Positions 1 to 9,593 of a stretch of 64,000 nt of DNA are shown here, in pieces. The notes under the pieces were generated by a model. It saw only the letters and a program-made list of their open reading frames with translations. It had not been told where the DNA came from and searched no databases. Position 1 is the stretch's first letter. The number at the start of each line of letters is the position of its first letter. The DNA lies in the NCBI RefSeq assembly GCF_035621475.1, contig NZ_CP141799.1:3212501-3276500 (forward strand). Reading direction: 5' to 3'. The DNA is from Pseudomonas paeninsulae. GTDB lineage: Bacteria > Pseudomonadota > Gammaproteobacteria > Pseudomonadales > Pseudomonadaceae. The translations under genes and the position numbers were made by a program.

Positions 1-1
1 C

Positions 2-457
2 AGCCATCACCCGGCCAGCAATTTGCCGCGCAGCGAAGCCATGGGTGTGCAAATTTGCCTGATCGCCGGCACTGGTTTCTGCCTGGAGTCGCCCGTGCCG
101 GTAAGCTCGCCAACGTTGTACGCCGAGCTAAAATTGGCCGCCGGGGCCAGCCTGGTTATTCCCGCCGACCATCCGGAACGGGCCCTGTACCTGATCGATG
201 GTGAAGCGTTGTTGGACGATCAAGCGCTGCCGCGGCGTGGCCTGGCGATATTGCCCGAGGGCGAAGCTTTCACCCTCAGCGCCTGCGGCGAGAGCCACCT
301 GGTGCTGATCGGCGGCCAATCCCTGGGACCGCGGCGGATCAACTGGAACTTCGTCGCCAGCGACCCGGCGCTTATCGAGCAAGCCCGTGAGCGCTGGAAA
401 AACAACGACTGGCCCAAGGTGCCGGGAGAAACCTCGCGCATCGAACTGCCGCGCTAA
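2..457 (+). CDS. Pirin family protein, C-terminal part (5' end outside window)
   Basis: The frame is open from base 2 with no convincing start: the only nearby candidate is a TTG at 23 without a Shine-Dalgarno. The gene therefore almost certainly begins upstream. About 151 residues are visible and resemble the C-terminal cupin half of pirins (ends near RRINWNFVASDPALIEQA, then a WPKVPGE motif). Pirins are about 280-residue bicupins. The metal-binding His/Glu residues lie in the N-terminal half, which is not visible, so iron binding or quercetinase-type activity cannot be judged. Convergent with the hydrolase that follows. Confidence 0.8.
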   Translation, partial: SHHPASNLPRSEAMGVQICLIAGTGFCLESPVPVSSPTLYAELKLAAGASLVIPADHPERALYLIDGEALLDDQALPRRGLAILPEGEAFTLSACGESHLVLIGGQSLGPRRINWNFVASDPALIEQARERWKNNDWPKVPGETSRIELPR

Positions 458-505
458 CCGTGGCGAAGGCGCCAGCGTCCTTTACCTTGGCGCCGTCGTT
501 AGCGC
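451..505. terminator. Hairpin between convergent genes, possible bidirectional terminator
   Basis: Nested inverted repeats: outer arms GCGCTAAC (451-458) and GTTAGCGC (498-505); inner arms GGCGCCA (468-474) and TGGCGCC (488-494). It spans the pirin stop codon and the 3' side of the convergent hydrolase gene. There is no long T-tract, so termination is inferred from position and structure. Confidence 0.45.
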
Positions 506-510
506 GCCTG

Positions 511-1296
511 TCACTGCGCCGCGAACACCTCGTCGAACAGCTGGTTCATGGCCTTGTAGGCCCGTGCCGCCACCTGTGGATGGTACTCGTTGCGCCCCGG
601 CACATTGGCCTGCGGGTTGGTGAAGGAATGCACCGCACCGCCATAGCTGATCAGTTGCCAATCGGTGCTCGCCGCTTTCATCTCGGCGATGAAGCCCTCG
701 ACTTGCTTCGGCGGTACCGATGGATCGTCGGCACCGTGCAGCACCAGCACCGGCGCCTTGATGTTCTGCGCATCGAGCGGATTCGGCGTATCCAGGTTGC
801 CATGGAAGGACACGAAGCCTTGCAGATCGGCGCCCGAGCGGGCCAGTTCGAGCACCGCGCCGCCGCCGAAGCAGAAGCCGATGGCGCCCAGCTTGCCGGC
901 ATCCAAGGCGACCTGGGCCGCTTGCGCCTTGAGCACCTCGACCGCAGCCTGGGCGCGTTTGCGCATCAAGGCCCGGTCGCCGCGTACCGCACCGGCTGCT
1001 GCTCCCGCTTCCTCGGCGTTGGCCGGGCGCACCGCCTTGCCGTACATATCGGCCATGAACAGCACGTACTTATCACCGGCAATCAGCTCGGCCTGCTTCG
1101 CCGAGTTCTCGGTCACCCCCAGCCAATCCGGCACCATCATCAAGCCAGGCCGGGGCGTCGTCACCGCATCGTCATAGATCAGCATGCCCTCGAAGGCTTC
1201 ACCGTCGATCTGGTAAGGCACGGGTTTGACCACTACTGCGGCCTCGGCGAGGCCGACCAGACCAGCCAGTGCCACAGGTATAAGTGATGTGTTCAT
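511..1296 (-). CDS. Dienelactone hydrolase family protein, secreted
   Basis: 261 residues, alpha/beta hydrolase. Start set at the ATG at 1296, because AGGAG lies just upstream and a clear signal peptide (NTSLIPVALAGLVGLAEA) follows; an upstream in-frame start would bury it. Visible catalytic elements are those of dienelactone hydrolases: nucleophile Cys in GFCFGGG, Asp in LHGADDPSVPP and His in GGAVHSF, i.e. a Cys-Asp-His triad. The family hydrolyses small lactones or esters; the substrate here is unknown. The signal peptide implies a periplasmic location, unlike the cytoplasmic catechol-pathway enzymes. It follows htpG on the same strand behind a terminator, as in P. aeruginosa. Confidence 0.88.
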   Translation of the reverse strand: MNTSLIPVALAGLVGLAEAAVVVKPVPYQIDGEAFEGMLIYDDAVTTPRPGLMMVPDWLGVTENSAKQAELIAGDKYVLFMADMYGKAVRPANAEEAGAAAGAVRGDRALMRKRAQAAVEVLKAQAAQVALDAGKLGAIGFCFGGGAVLELARSGADLQGFVSFHGNLDTPNPLDAQNIKAPVLVLHGADDPSVPPKQVEGFIAEMKAASTDWQLISYGGAVHSFTNPQANVPGRNEYHPQVAARAYKAMNQLFDEVFAAQ

Positions 1297-1356
1297 CGAG
1301 TTGCTCCTGTTCAGTGGGTCACCCTCAAACAGTAGCGTCTGCCGCCGCGCAACCAA

Positions 1357-1386
1357 GAAAAAAGCCCGCTAAAGCGGGCTTTTTTC
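1357..1386 (-). terminator. Rho-independent terminator of htpG
   Basis: AAGCCCGCT (1362-1370) pairs with AGCGGGCTT across a short loop, flanked by A6 on one side and T6 on the other. It lies 14 bp after the htpG stop and can also work on the opposite strand. Confidence 0.9.
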
Positions 1387-1399
1387 ATTGCTACAGGTA

Positions 1400-3304
1400 T
1401 CAGGCCGATAGTTCGACCAGCAGTTTGTTGAGCCGCTGCACGTAGGCAGCCGGATCTTTCAGGCTATCACCGGCCGCCAGCGCGGCTTGGTCGAAGAGGA
1501 TGTGGCTGAGGTCGGCGAAACGTTCTTCGTCCGGCTCGGCATCCAGCTTCTCGATCAGCGGATGGTTGGGGTTGAACTCGAAGATCGGCTTGGACTCCGG
1601 CACTTTCTGCCCACTGGCTTCGAGAATCTGGCGCATCTGCAAACCCAGGTCCTGCTCGCCGATCGCCAGGATCGCCGGCGAATCGGTCAGGCGATGCGAC
1701 ACACGCACCTCGGCGACCTCCTCGCCCAGCGCGGTTTTCAAGCGCTCGACCAGGCCTTCTTTAGCCTTGGCGACTTCTTCTTGAGCCTGCTTGTCCTCTT
1801 CCGAGTCCAGTTTGCCCAGGTCCAGATCGCCACGGGCGACATCGACGAAGTGCTTGCCGTCGAACTCGGTGAGGTAGCTCATCAGCCACTCATCGATGCG
1901 ATCGGTGAGCAGCAGCACTTCGATGCCTTTCTTGCGGAATACTTCCAGGTGCGGACTGTTCTTCACCTGGGCGTAGGATTCGCCAGAGAGGTAGTAGACC
2001 TTGTCCTGGCCTTCCTTCATGCGGCCGATGTAGTCGGCCAGGGCCACGTTCTGCTCGCCCGCCTCGCTGCTGGTGGAGGCGAAACGCAGCAAACCGGCGA
2101 TCTTCTCCTTGTTGGCGAAATCTTCCGCCGGACCTTCCTTGAGCACCTGGCCGAAGTTCTTCCAGAACGCCTGGTACTGCTCGGGATCGTTCTTCGCCTG
2201 TTTCTCCAGCATGTCCAGCACGCGCTTGGTCAGCGCCGACTTCATCGAGTCGATTACCGGATCCTTCTGCAGGATCTCGCGGGAGATGTTCAGCGACAGG
2301 TCGTTGGAGTCGACCACACCCTTGACGAAGCGCAGGTACAACGGCAGGAACTCGTCGGCCTGGTCCATGATGAACACGCGCTGTACATACAGCTTGAGGC
2401 CCTTGGAGGCATCGCGCTGATACAGGTCGAACGGCGCGCGGCCCGGCACATAGAGCAACGAGGTGTATTCCAGCTTGCCCTCGACCTTGTTGTGGCTCCA
2501 GGCCAGCGGGTTGTCGAAGTCATGGGCGACGTGCTTGTAGAACTCCTGGTACTCCTCGTCCTTGATCTCGCTGCGTGGACGGGTCCACAGCGCGCTGGCG
2601 CGGTTGACGGTTTCCCACTCAGGCTCGGCCGGTTTGTCAGCCGCTTCACCCTGGTGCTCTTTCGGCAGCTCGATCGGCAGGGCGATGTGGTCGGAGTATT
2701 TCTTGATGATGTTGCGCAGACGCCAGCCGTCGGCGAACTCGTCCTCAGCCTTCTTCAGGTGCAGGACGATACGGCTGCCACGCTCGGCCTTTTCGATGGT
2801 CGCAACCTCGAAATCACCCTCGCCCTGCGACGACCAATGCACGCCCTCGCCTGCCGTCAATCCGGCACGACGGCTGAACACATCGACTTTATCGGCGACG
2901 ATAAACGCAGAATAGAAGCCCACACCGAACTGGCCGATCAGGTGAGAATCCTTCTTTTGATCACCCGAAAGGTTCTTCAGGAAGTCGGAAGTCCCCGACT
3001 TGGCGATGGTCCCAAGATGGGTAATCGCGTCCTCGCGGCTCATGCCAATGCCGTTGTCTTCGAGGGTGAGGGTATTAGCCTCTTTATCGAAGCTGACGCG
3101 AATCTTCAGCTCGCCGCCACCTTCCAGCAGTTCGGGCTTGGCCAGCGCTTCGAAACGCAGCTTATCCGCCGCATCCGAGGCATTGGAAATCAGCTCCCGA
3201 AGGAAGATTTCCTTATTCGAATACATCGAATGGATCATCAGGTGAAGCATTTGCTTCACCTCGGTCTGGAAGCCCAGGGTTTCTTTTTGAGTTTCCACAC
3301 TCAT
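1400..3304 (-). CDS. htpG: Molecular chaperone HtpG (Hsp90)
   Basis: 634 residues, the normal length for bacterial Hsp90. The N-terminal GHKL ATPase domain is clear: [12 protein letters not shown] carries the catalytic Glu/Asn region just after REL, then [10 protein letters not shown] and the [11 protein letters not shown] lid/glycine motif at about residue 125. Middle and C-terminal dimerisation domains follow ([12 protein letters not shown] near the end). Cytoplasmic ATP-dependent chaperone for folding and stress recovery. Transcribed alone, with a sigma-32 promoter upstream and a terminator downstream. Start ATG at 3304; the upstream GGAGTTAAACG supplies a GGAG ribosome-binding site. Confidence 0.98.
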   Translation of the reverse strand: MSVETQKETLGFQTEVKQMLHLMIHSMYSNKEIFLRELISNASDAADKLRFEALAKPELLEGGGELKIRVSFDKEANTLTLEDNGIGMSREDAITHLGTIAKSGTSDFLKNLSGDQKKDSHLIGQFGVGFYSAFIVADKVDVFSRRAGLTAGEGVHWSSQGEGDFEVATIEKAERGSRIVLHLKKAEDEFADGWRLRNIIKKYSDHIALPIELPKEHQGEAADKPAEPEWETVNRASALWTRPRSEIKDEEYQEFYKHVAHDFDNPLAWSHNKVEGKLEYTSLLYVPGRAPFDLYQRDASKGLKLYVQRVFIMDQADEFLPLYLRFVKGVVDSNDLSLNISREILQKDPVIDSMKSALTKRVLDMLEKQAKNDPEQYQAFWKNFGQVLKEGPAEDFANKEKIAGLLRFASTSSEAGEQNVALADYIGRMKEGQDKVYYLSGESYAQVKNSPHLEVFRKKGIEVLLLTDRIDEWLMSYLTEFDGKHFVDVARGDLDLGKLDSEEDKQAQEEVAKAKEGLVERLKTALGEEVAEVRVSHRLTDSPAILAIGEQDLGLQMRQILEASGQKVPESKPIFEFNPNHPLIEKLDAEPDEERFADLSHILFDQAALAAGDSLKDPAAYVQRLNKLLVELSA

Positions 3305-3356
3305 GGTCGTTTAACTCCACATTGTTGACTAAGCCGAAATCCGGCGGATGTCATGC

Positions 3357-3384
3357 AGATGGGGGCAAGCTTTGAGATTTCAAG
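3357..3384 (-). promoter_or_regulatory. Sigma-32 (RpoH) heat-shock promoter of htpG
   Basis: On the minus strand CTTGAAA (3384-3378) is followed by a 13-bp spacer and CCCCATCT (3364-3357), nearly the RpoH consensus CTTGAA-N13/14-CCCCAT. It predicts a start near 3350 and a leader of about 45 nt before the htpG ATG. Confidence 0.85.
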
Positions 3385-3400
3385 TAGTTGGCCAAGCCTC

Positions 3401-4657
3401 TCAGGGTTCCAGCAGCTCGATCGTGCTGATTTCCTCGGGGCGCAAGGTGTAGCTGGCCGCGCCCGAACCACTCAGACGCTGACGGATGACGAGGCGCCCC
3501 TGCTGATCGACCCCCTGAAACCGCCCCTGCGCCGTATTACCACGCGCAGTCGATACGCGCATGCTCAGGTTCTCGTAGCGGCTTGGACTGCGCAGCAGAC
3601 CTTCCAGGCTAAAGCGCAGGCGCCGATCCAGCGGACGGCTGATACGCGCGCTGCTCGCCGTCTGCATTGGCATGGCTTGCGCCTGAAGCGCTGGCGTCAA
3701 GACTGTCCGCTCCGGTAATGGCGCAAAGCGATCGGCCTCAACCGCCCAGCCGCGGGATGTGCTCTTGTTCAGGCGCATGGGCAGACGTTGAGCCTGCCCA
3801 TTGATCTGCGCCTCGACGGTCAGTTCGAAACTGTCAGCCGGCAGCGGCAGCGCCGGCAAGTCACCCAACTGCACCGAACGAGTGGCAAAGCGCCGTTGCA
3901 GATAGTCCACGATGACATAGGCCAGGGTATCGCTCGAGTCGACATGCCGGTCGACCTTGCCGTCGCGATAACGCAGACCATTGCGGAACACTTCGACCCT
4001 GCCGCTCAGGGTGGTCTTGAATTGTGCAGGCAACACCAGATGAAAATCACCGGCCAGCTTGTTCGGCGGCAGGGGTTGCAAGTCCAGATGCAGGGTGTAG
4101 CCATGACTCAGCCGACGCGCCTCGGGCAGTTCCTGCTCTGGCAGTAACCAGCTCACTTCGATTTCCGGCAGCGGGCCTTGGTCGCCTGGCAACACGTCAA
4201 GGCGCAAGGCGCCGGTCACTGGCTGCGGCAGGCGGATAACCAGTTCGCGGCTAGCAAAAAAATCCTGGCCTTCACGCAGGCTGAGTACGCTGCCGAGCAA
4301 CTCGCCCTGCTGCGGCAGAAAAGGCTGGCCATGCAACTCGCCGTGCAACGCGATGGACAACTCCGCCGGGGCCTGCACCTCTGGCTTGAGCCACTGCAAG
4401 CTCAACAACGCATGCAGGCGCTGCGAATCCTGGCTGGCCAGCAAGCTCAAACCGACGATCAGCGGGATAAACCCCAGGGCGCTGAGGCCCAGAGCCTGAC
4501 GCGCACTGCGCCAGTGGCGCAGCACATACAGCAGGGTGAACGGCGGCAGCAGACTCGCCCAGCCCCAGAGCAGACCGGTGCCGAAAGCGCGCATCACCAG
4601 CCAGACCAGACCGGCCAGAATCAGCAGAAAACCACCGAGGATCAGCAACGCATCCAT
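3401..4657 (-). CDS. Conserved hypothetical membrane protein
   Basis: 418 residues, function not recognised. The N-terminus holds three hydrophobic helices within about the first 75 residues (ALLILGGFLLILAGLVWLVM, LLWGWASLLPPFTLLYVL, ALGFIPLIVGLSLLAS). A long hydrophilic, probably periplasmic, beta-rich region follows with no catalytic motif I can name. Start ATG at 4657. A comparable gene occupies this position next to htpG in P. aeruginosa, so it is conserved in the genus. The spacing does not suggest an operon with htpG, which has its own promoter inside the gap. Confidence 0.75.
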   Translation of the reverse strand: MDALLILGGFLLILAGLVWLVMRAFGTGLLWGWASLLPPFTLLYVLRHWRSARQALGLSALGFIPLIVGLSLLASQDSQRLHALLSLQWLKPEVQAPAELSIALHGELHGQPFLPQQGELLGSVLSLREGQDFFASRELVIRLPQPVTGALRLDVLPGDQGPLPEIEVSWLLPEQELPEARRLSHGYTLHLDLQPLPPNKLAGDFHLVLPAQFKTTLSGRVEVFRNGLRYRDGKVDRHVDSSDTLAYVIVDYLQRRFATRSVQLGDLPALPLPADSFELTVEAQINGQAQRLPMRLNKSTSRGWAVEADRFAPLPERTVLTPALQAQAMPMQTASSARISRPLDRRLRFSLEGLLRSPSRYENLSMRVSTARGNTAQGRFQGVDQQGRLVIRQRLSGSGAASYTLRPEEISTIELLEP

Positions 4658-4707
4658 TCACATTCCTTAACTAGATATACCGAGCGGATCGGGCCGCCAT
4701 GGCAGAC

Positions 4708-5154
4708 TCAAGGCTCGTCGACCTTGAAGTGCGCCCGCGCCGTGGCAATAGGCTCGGTTTGATTGGTTTGCCAGGCCGTAATTGCCACGTTGGCGACGCG
4801 TCGACCTTGCCGCCACACCTGGCACTGGGCATAGGTGTCACGATAATGACCGGCGCGCAGGTAATCTATCGAGAAGTCGATGATTTTCGGCAAATGTGGG
4901 ATGCCCATGAACATCAACAAATGGAGCATGGCGGCATGTTCCATGAAGCCGGCGATCACCCCGCCGTGCAACGCCGGCAGGATCGGATTGCCGATATTGC
5001 CCTGATTGGCCGGTAGGTAGAAAACCATGTCTTCACCCCGCCGCGGGCATTGCATACCGAGTAATTTGGCATACGGCATCAGGCTGATCAACGAGTCGTA
5101 ATCGCCACTTTCATGGGCCTGGGATAGCAACTGATTGAGCGTCAATTCACTCAT
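4708..5154 (-). CDS. PaaI-type hotdog thioesterase
   Basis: 148 residues with the single-domain hotdog fold typical of PaaI/YbgC-like thioesterases. The motif PALHGGVIAGFMEHAA contains the HGG turn and the acidic residue on the central helix; IDFSIDYLRAG matches the following strand pair. It would hydrolyse acyl-CoA or aromatic acyl-CoA esters; the substrate cannot be read. Its ATG overlaps the stop of the upstream thioesterase (ATGA, 5154-5151), so the two are translationally coupled and may work as a pair. Confidence 0.88.
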   Translation of the reverse strand: MSELTLNQLLSQAHESGDYDSLISLMPYAKLLGMQCPRRGEDMVFYLPANQGNIGNPILPALHGGVIAGFMEHAAMLHLLMFMGIPHLPKIIDFSIDYLRAGHYRDTYAQCQVWRQGRRVANVAITAWQTNQTEPIATARAHFKVDEP

Positions 5155-5627
5155 GCGCCAGCCCTCCGAATATCACTTTTGGGTTGTTTATCACCCAGGA
5201 CGCCCTTACCCATGCGCATGAAAGTGCCGACGACATGGGCAATCGGCTGCGTCGGGTCGTCCTGATAGGCATAACCGCGGGTGAAGATGATATTCGGCGT
5301 AACCCGGTAGCATTCGGCAAAACCGAACACGTCCTTGTTCGGCTCTGCCGGGTGCATGTAGTCGATACGCAGGTCGAGGGTTGGGCAAACCTCAAACGCA
5401 GCCAGCGCGCAAACAGTTGAAATGCCACAGGTGGTATCCATCAGGGTGGTTATCGCACCACCGTGAATCACCCCGGACTCCGGATCACCCACTATCTGCC
5501 TGCTATAGGGCAAACGCAGGGTCAAACCGAGGGGGCTGGCGTCATGCACCTGGATACCGAGCACCTGGCAATGACGCAGCGCCATCAAGAAGCGCTGCGC
5601 CTGCTCGAGAATGAGGATATTGCTCAT
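5151..5627 (-). CDS. PaaI-type hotdog thioesterase
   Basis: 158 residues from the ATG at 5627; a longer frame to 5732 lacks family similarity in its first 35 residues. The hotdog signature is GVIHGGAITTLMDTTCG, followed by LDLRIDYMHPAE. First gene of a two-gene unit with the overlapping thioesterase downstream. The pair look like diverged paralogues. Their substrates may be medium-chain or aromatic acyl-CoAs, but this is inference from the family. Confidence 0.87.
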   Translation of the reverse strand: MSNILILEQAQRFLMALRHCQVLGIQVHDASPLGLTLRLPYSRQIVGDPESGVIHGGAITTLMDTTCGISTVCALAAFEVCPTLDLRIDYMHPAEPNKDVFGFAECYRVTPNIIFTRGYAYQDDPTQPIAHVVGTFMRMGKGVLGDKQPKSDIRRAGA

Positions 5628-5936
5628 CGATTCAGCCCACCACAACGACACCAAGGGCGCGCATGATAGCCTCTCACCGGACCATGGCATATTAGCGCAG
5701 TACTGAGAGGCAGTGAAAAGACTCCCACCCACTGCGGCCGCCTCCCGGCGTCCGCAGCTAACGATGCGCTACGAACACGTAGAGTCGGTCTTGCGACTGC
5801 CTTTCGCTATGTTCACAACCTCTAAAGTTGAATCCCTAAACGCCATTGGCAGGGAACTTAGTCGCACAGGTCATACTCGAAGAGGCTATGCCTGAGGCAA
5901 CTCAGCCATCATAAATATCTACAAGGAATATTGACC
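5628..5936. other. Intergenic region, no gene seen
   Basis: About 310 bp between the thioesterase pair and the divergent lipoprotein gene. Short open frames are present but without family features. It should contain the promoters for both directions; I could not identify boxes with confidence. Confidence 0.5.
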
Positions 5937-6128
5937 GTGCAAAAACCATTTACCTATACCCTGCTGCTCGCTGCTGTCCTGGCCCTGGCCGCCTGCGAAA
6001 AAACGCCGGAAGACAAGATGGAGTCGGCCAAGGAATCCGTCTCGGAAGCGGCTGAATCCATGGGTGACGCGGCCAAAGATACTGGCGGTGCCATCAAGCA
6101 GAAAACCGAAGAAGTGATAGAAAACTAA
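5937..6128 (+). CDS. Small lipoprotein
   Basis: 63 residues. The GTG at 5937 is preferred because AAGGA at 5923-5927 sits about 9 bp upstream; a TTG at 5931 is too close to it. A lipoprotein signal ends in a lipobox (LALAAC). The mature part is a charged amphipathic helix rich in Glu, Lys and Ala (MESAKESVSEAAESMGDAAK), like short envelope lipoproteins with YtxH/apolipoprotein-like helices. Role unknown; probably periplasm-facing. Followed by a strong terminator. Confidence 0.75.
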   Translation: MQKPFTYTLLLAAVLALAACEKTPEDKMESAKESVSEAAESMGDAAKDTGGAIKQKTEEVIEN

Positions 6129-6195
6129 GCAGATCACCGGCAGATATCGAAAATGATCGCGGAACACGCCATCTGAGATGCCGGTGACCCGCTCA

Positions 6196-6232
6196 ACGAC
6201 AAGGCCCGCATAACGCGGGCCTTGTCGTTTCT
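6196..6232 (+). terminator. Bidirectional terminator
   Basis: A 14-bp stem, ACGACAAGGCCCGC (6196-6209) with GCGGGCCTTGTCGT (6215-6228), loop ATAAC, followed by T-rich sequence. It lies between the lipoprotein gene and the convergent MAPEG gene. Confidence 0.8.
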
Positions 6233-6239
6233 GCTGTAT

Positions 6240-6629
6240 TTACAAGGCTGGAGTCAGCATCAGCAATAGGCTGCACAGCAAGCCAAGCCCCCACACCAGG
6301 CTGCGTTGCCAGTGCATATCCGCCCAATAGAACAGCAGATACAGCACCCGCGAGACCACGAAAGTCAGCGCGAGCACATCCACCAGTACGCCATGGGTCT
6401 GGGTGACATGCGCCATCAGCACGCCCACGGCAAACAGCGGGAAGGCCTCGAAGCTGTTCAGGTGTGCAGCCAACGCCCGCGCCCCGAAACCAGTCAGCCG
6501 GGCTTGCTGGCTACGCGGCTGATGATTGTCATACACCCCGCTCTCCTGCTGCATGGCCCTGGCCACTGGCGCCTTGGCCAGAAAGATCAACAGCGCACTG
6601 ATAAAAACGCACCAGAATGGCAGGCTCAT
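6240..6629 (-). CDS. MAPEG family membrane protein
   Basis: 129 residues, the usual size for bacterial MAPEG proteins. Four hydrophobic helices are visible, with the family pattern of an Asn-His-Glu/FE segment in the second (AAHLNSFEAFPLFAVGVL) and RVLYLLFYWAD in the third. Eukaryotic members are glutathione transferases and leukotriene synthases; bacterial roles are mostly unproven. Its start overlaps the stop of the DUF599 gene (ATGA, 6629-6626), so both are probably one transcription unit in the inner membrane. Confidence 0.85.
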   Translation of the reverse strand: MSLPFWCVFISALLIFLAKAPVARAMQQESGVYDNHQPRSQQARLTGFGARALAAHLNSFEAFPLFAVGVLMAHVTQTHGVLVDVLALTFVVSRVLYLLFYWADMHWQRSLVWGLGLLCSLLLMLTPAL

Positions 6630-7363
6630 TCGCTTTTCTCCTTGGCGGGTTCGAACGTCGGGGTCTGGGTATAGACCATTACTTCCAACACATCGGAATG
6701 AAACTCCCGACGGTACAGCACCAGTACCACACCCGCGCTGAGCAACATGAATAACCAGGGATTGATAAACCAGGCCAGAACCGCCATGCCGAAGTAATAG
6801 GCGCGCAAGCCCTGGTTAAATTGATTGGCCGCCATCGAAATCACCCGCGCAGTACGCTCGGCAAACGCCTTGCGCTCCTGCGCGGTGACATCTCGCTCGC
6901 CGATCATCGGTGCCGAACCGATCAGAACCGCGGCAAAGTTGTATTGGCGCATGCACCAACTGAAGGTGAAGAAGGCATAGATAAACACCACGCCCAGACA
7001 CAACAGCTTGATCTCAGACATTTCCCGGCTGGCAGCCTGAATAAACGGCAGGTCGGCGAGCAGTGACACGGCGCGATCAGATGCCCCGAGCACAGTGAGG
7101 ATACCGGCCAGGATGAGCAAAGTGCTGGAGGCGAAGAAGGAGGCATTGCGCTCCAGATTGCCAATCACGCTGGCATCGGCAATGCGGTTCTCGCGCAGCA
7201 ACATGCGGCGCATCCAGTCCTCCCGATACAGATGCAGAACGCTGGCAAGGCAGGGCGTGGTTCGACCCTTGAACAAGGCGTAACGGGTGTAGCCGCCCCA
7301 GCACAACAGAAACCAAGAAATAGCGACTAGCTGTTGCCACACATAATTGTCGATAGCGTCCAT
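6626..7363 (-). CDS. DUF599 family membrane protein
   Basis: 245 residues with about four membrane helices (near the N-terminus, about 80-97, about 125-142 and about 195-225). The sequence has the DUF599 pattern: N-terminal WFLLCWGGYTRYA, RREWMRRML-like DWMRRMLLREN, and QFNQGLRAYYFGMAVLAWF. The function of this family is not known. First gene of a pair with the MAPEG gene. The ATG at 7363 begins MDAIDNYVWQQL, as expected for full-length members. Confidence 0.82.
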   Translation of the reverse strand: MDAIDNYVWQQLVAISWFLLCWGGYTRYALFKGRTTPCLASVLHLYREDWMRRMLLRENRIADASVIGNLERNASFFASSTLLILAGILTVLGASDRAVSLLADLPFIQAASREMSEIKLLCLGVVFIYAFFTFSWCMRQYNFAAVLIGSAPMIGERDVTAQERKAFAERTARVISMAANQFNQGLRAYYFGMAVLAWFINPWLFMLLSAGVVLVLYRREFHSDVLEVMVYTQTPTFEPAKEKSE

Positions 7364-7763
7364 GAATCCTCCCTATGCAGGGCAGGATTATAACCAGCAA
7401 GTTTCGAATTGACTGCCTTCACCGCTTAACTTGCATAACAGAAATTGGGCACGAAACAGCTTCATAGCACACGCGCAGCCGTTTAAAGCACCACGTCAAC
7501 CACGCCTCTTTATCGTGCTTATTTCAACGTCACCTGCCACTCCAGAATAGGCACCGGAAACTGTGCGTATTCGCCGTAGCTAGCGCTATTCAGTGGCTTG
7601 CAAAATGGGTATATCTGGTCAAAGCTGTGACAGGCTGCTTAGCATATATGTGCGCAGCGCACCAGACACAAACACCCATCATCCGTTAGACCGGCATTAG
7701 CCAACGAGCGCGACGCAATTGCCACTCTGACAGGAAGTCCCCCAGCAGCTAAGGAGAGCCGTT
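7364..7763. other. Intergenic region, no gene seen
   Basis: About 400 bp between the divergent DUF599 and chemoreceptor genes. No coding frame or structured RNA is recognised. The ribosome-binding site of the chemoreceptor (AAGGAGAG) is at 7751-7758. I looked for a sigma-28 box here, as found before aer, and found none convincing. Confidence 0.5.
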
Positions 7764-9512
7764 ATGTCCGTGCAACGTCTGTTTTCCCTTATTTTCACCA
7801 CTATCATCTTCTGCACCATCCTGCTCGCGGTGCTGGTAGTGCTGATGATCGTCAACCAGAGCCACCTGACCGAGAGCCAGGAAAATCGCTATCAGTCCTA
7901 CCTGCTGGCGGACGAACTGCGGCAGAGCTCCGATGACCTCACCCGCCTGGCCCGTACCTATGCGGTAACCGGCGAGGCACACTATGAACAGCAGTATTGG
8001 CAGGTACTGGATATACGTAATGGCAAGCTGCCCCGCCCGCAGCAACCCGAACGCCTGTACTGGGATTTCATCGCCGCCGGTCAACCGGCACCCAGGGCCA
8101 ATGGCGAAGCGCAACCGCTGCTGGAGTTGATGCGCCGCCAAGGCTTCAGCGCGGCCGAACTGACCAAGCAGGCCGAAGCCCAGGGCAATTCGGACACCCT
8201 GGTGCTGATCGAAACCGAGGCGATGAATGCGGTGAAAGGCCGCTTTGCCGACGGCCAGGGTGGCTTCACCCGCCAGGGACAACCCAATCTGGTCCTCGCC
8301 AGTCAGTTGATGCACGACACCAAGTACCACCAGGAAAAAGCCAAGATCATGCACCCGGTGGATGCGTTCTATGCGCTGCTGGATAAACGCACCGGCGATG
8401 CCGTGCTGCACTACAGCCAGATCGGTGAGCGCTACATGGCGGCCGTGACGGCGGTAGTGCTGCTGTTGGTGGTGATCTCCGTGCTGGGCATTTTTGCCAT
8501 CCGGCGCAAGGTGACCGGCGCCCTACTGCGCCTCAGTGATGAGGCGCGCAAGGTCGCCGACGGCGAACTGGGCACCCACCTCGGCGCGCAGAGTGGCGGT
8601 GAGTTTGGTGTGCTGTCGCACTCCTTCAGCCAGATGGTCGGCAAGCTGCGCGAAATCGTCAGCAACGTGGTGCACTCCAGCACCCAGCTGAGCGTTTCCG
8701 CCTCGCAATTGACCAGCACCACCACCTCCACTCAGCACAACCTCAAGCAGCAGGAACTGCACACCACCGAGGTTGCCGCGGCGATGACTGAAATGGCCGC
8801 CACCGTCCAGGAGGTCGCCCGCCACTCGAGTCAAACCGCCGAGGCTGCCCAACGCGCCGATCTCGCGGCGAACAGCGGTCAGCAGCTAGTCGGGCAGATG
8901 ATCGGCTCCATCAACGCCCTGTCCAAGGACATCGGCGAAGCCGCCGGCGTGGTGCAAAACCTGGCGCAGGACACCGCCAATATCGGCAGCATACTCGACG
9001 TGATTCGTGGCATTGCCGACCAGACCAACCTGCTGGCGCTGAATGCCGCCATCGAGGCGGCCCGCGCCGGCGAACAGGGCCGCGGCTTTGCCGTGGTCGC
9101 CGACGAAGTGCGTTCGCTGGCCAAACGCACCCAGGACTCCACCATGGAGATCCAGGGCATGATCGAGCGCCTGCAGGCAGGTGCACAGAGAGCCGCCGGG
9201 GTCATGAGCCAGAGCCGCAGCCAAGCCGAAACCGGGGCCAGCCAGGCCGCTGAAGCAGGTCATGCACTGCAGACTATTACCGACGCCAATCGCGAGATCA
9301 GCGAGATGGCTATCCAGATCGCCAGCGCGGCCGAACAACAGGCGACCGTGGCCCATGACATCAGCCAGCGCATCGAGATGATTCGCGACCTGGCCAGTAA
9401 TAACGCCGAGGGCTCCAACGAGGTCACCGAGGCCAGCCAGAGCCTGGCCGTATTGGCCGAACGCCTGCATGCCCAGGTGCGTCACTTCAACCTAGGCAAT
9501 GGCACTGCTTAA
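7764..9512 (+). CDS. Methyl-accepting chemotaxis protein
   Basis: 582 residues with the standard layout: TM helix (about 10-31), periplasmic ligand-binding region (about 32-228), second TM (about 229-248), HAMP domain (about 249-302) and a cytoplasmic signalling domain. The signalling hairpin tip is [20 protein letters not shown], followed by [18 protein letters not shown]. The ligand domain is helical with no signature I can assign, so the stimulus is unknown. Strong ribosome-binding site AAGGAGAG. Stands alone and ends at a terminator shared with braB. Confidence 0.95.
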   Translation: MSVQRLFSLIFTTIIFCTILLAVLVVLMIVNQSHLTESQENRYQSYLLADELRQSSDDLTRLARTYAVTGEAHYEQQYWQVLDIRNGKLPRPQQPERLYWDFIAAGQPAPRANGEAQPLLELMRRQGFSAAELTKQAEAQGNSDTLVLIETEAMNAVKGRFADGQGGFTRQGQPNLVLASQLMHDTKYHQEKAKIMHPVDAFYALLDKRTGDAVLHYSQIGERYMAAVTAVVLLLVVISVLGIFAIRRKVTGALLRLSDEARKVADGELGTHLGAQSGGEFGVLSHSFSQMVGKLREIVSNVVHSSTQLSVSASQLTSTTTSTQHNLKQQELHTTEVAAAMTEMAATVQEVARHSSQTAEAAQRADLAANSGQQLVGQMIGSINALSKDIGEAAGVVQNLAQDTANIGSILDVIRGIADQTNLLALNAAIEAARAGEQGRGFAVVADEVRSLAKRTQDSTMEIQGMIERLQAGAQRAAGVMSQSRSQAETGASQAAEAGHALQTITDANREISEMAIQIASAAEQQATVAHDISQRIEMIRDLASNNAEGSNEVTEASQSLAVLAERLHAQVRHFNLGNGTA

Positions 9513-9557
9513 CAGGCTTCGCCGCTAGAGAAACCCGTTTGCAGTTGAAACCAGCAG

Positions 9558-9592
9558 CGCCAGTGTCCCTCAGAGGAACACTGGCGTTGTGC
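9558..9592. terminator. Bidirectional terminator between chemoreceptor gene and braB
   Basis: CGCCAGTGT (9558-9566) pairs with ACACTGGCG (9578-9586), followed by TTGTGCTTT. It is placed between two convergent stop codons. Confidence 0.75.
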
Positions 9593-9593
9593 T

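Noticed and set aside
1487..3328. Open frame of more than 600 codons antisense to htpG
   Set aside because: It mirrors htpG in a complementary frame, a usual effect of high GC and codon bias. Its translation shows no family motif and htpG is certain.
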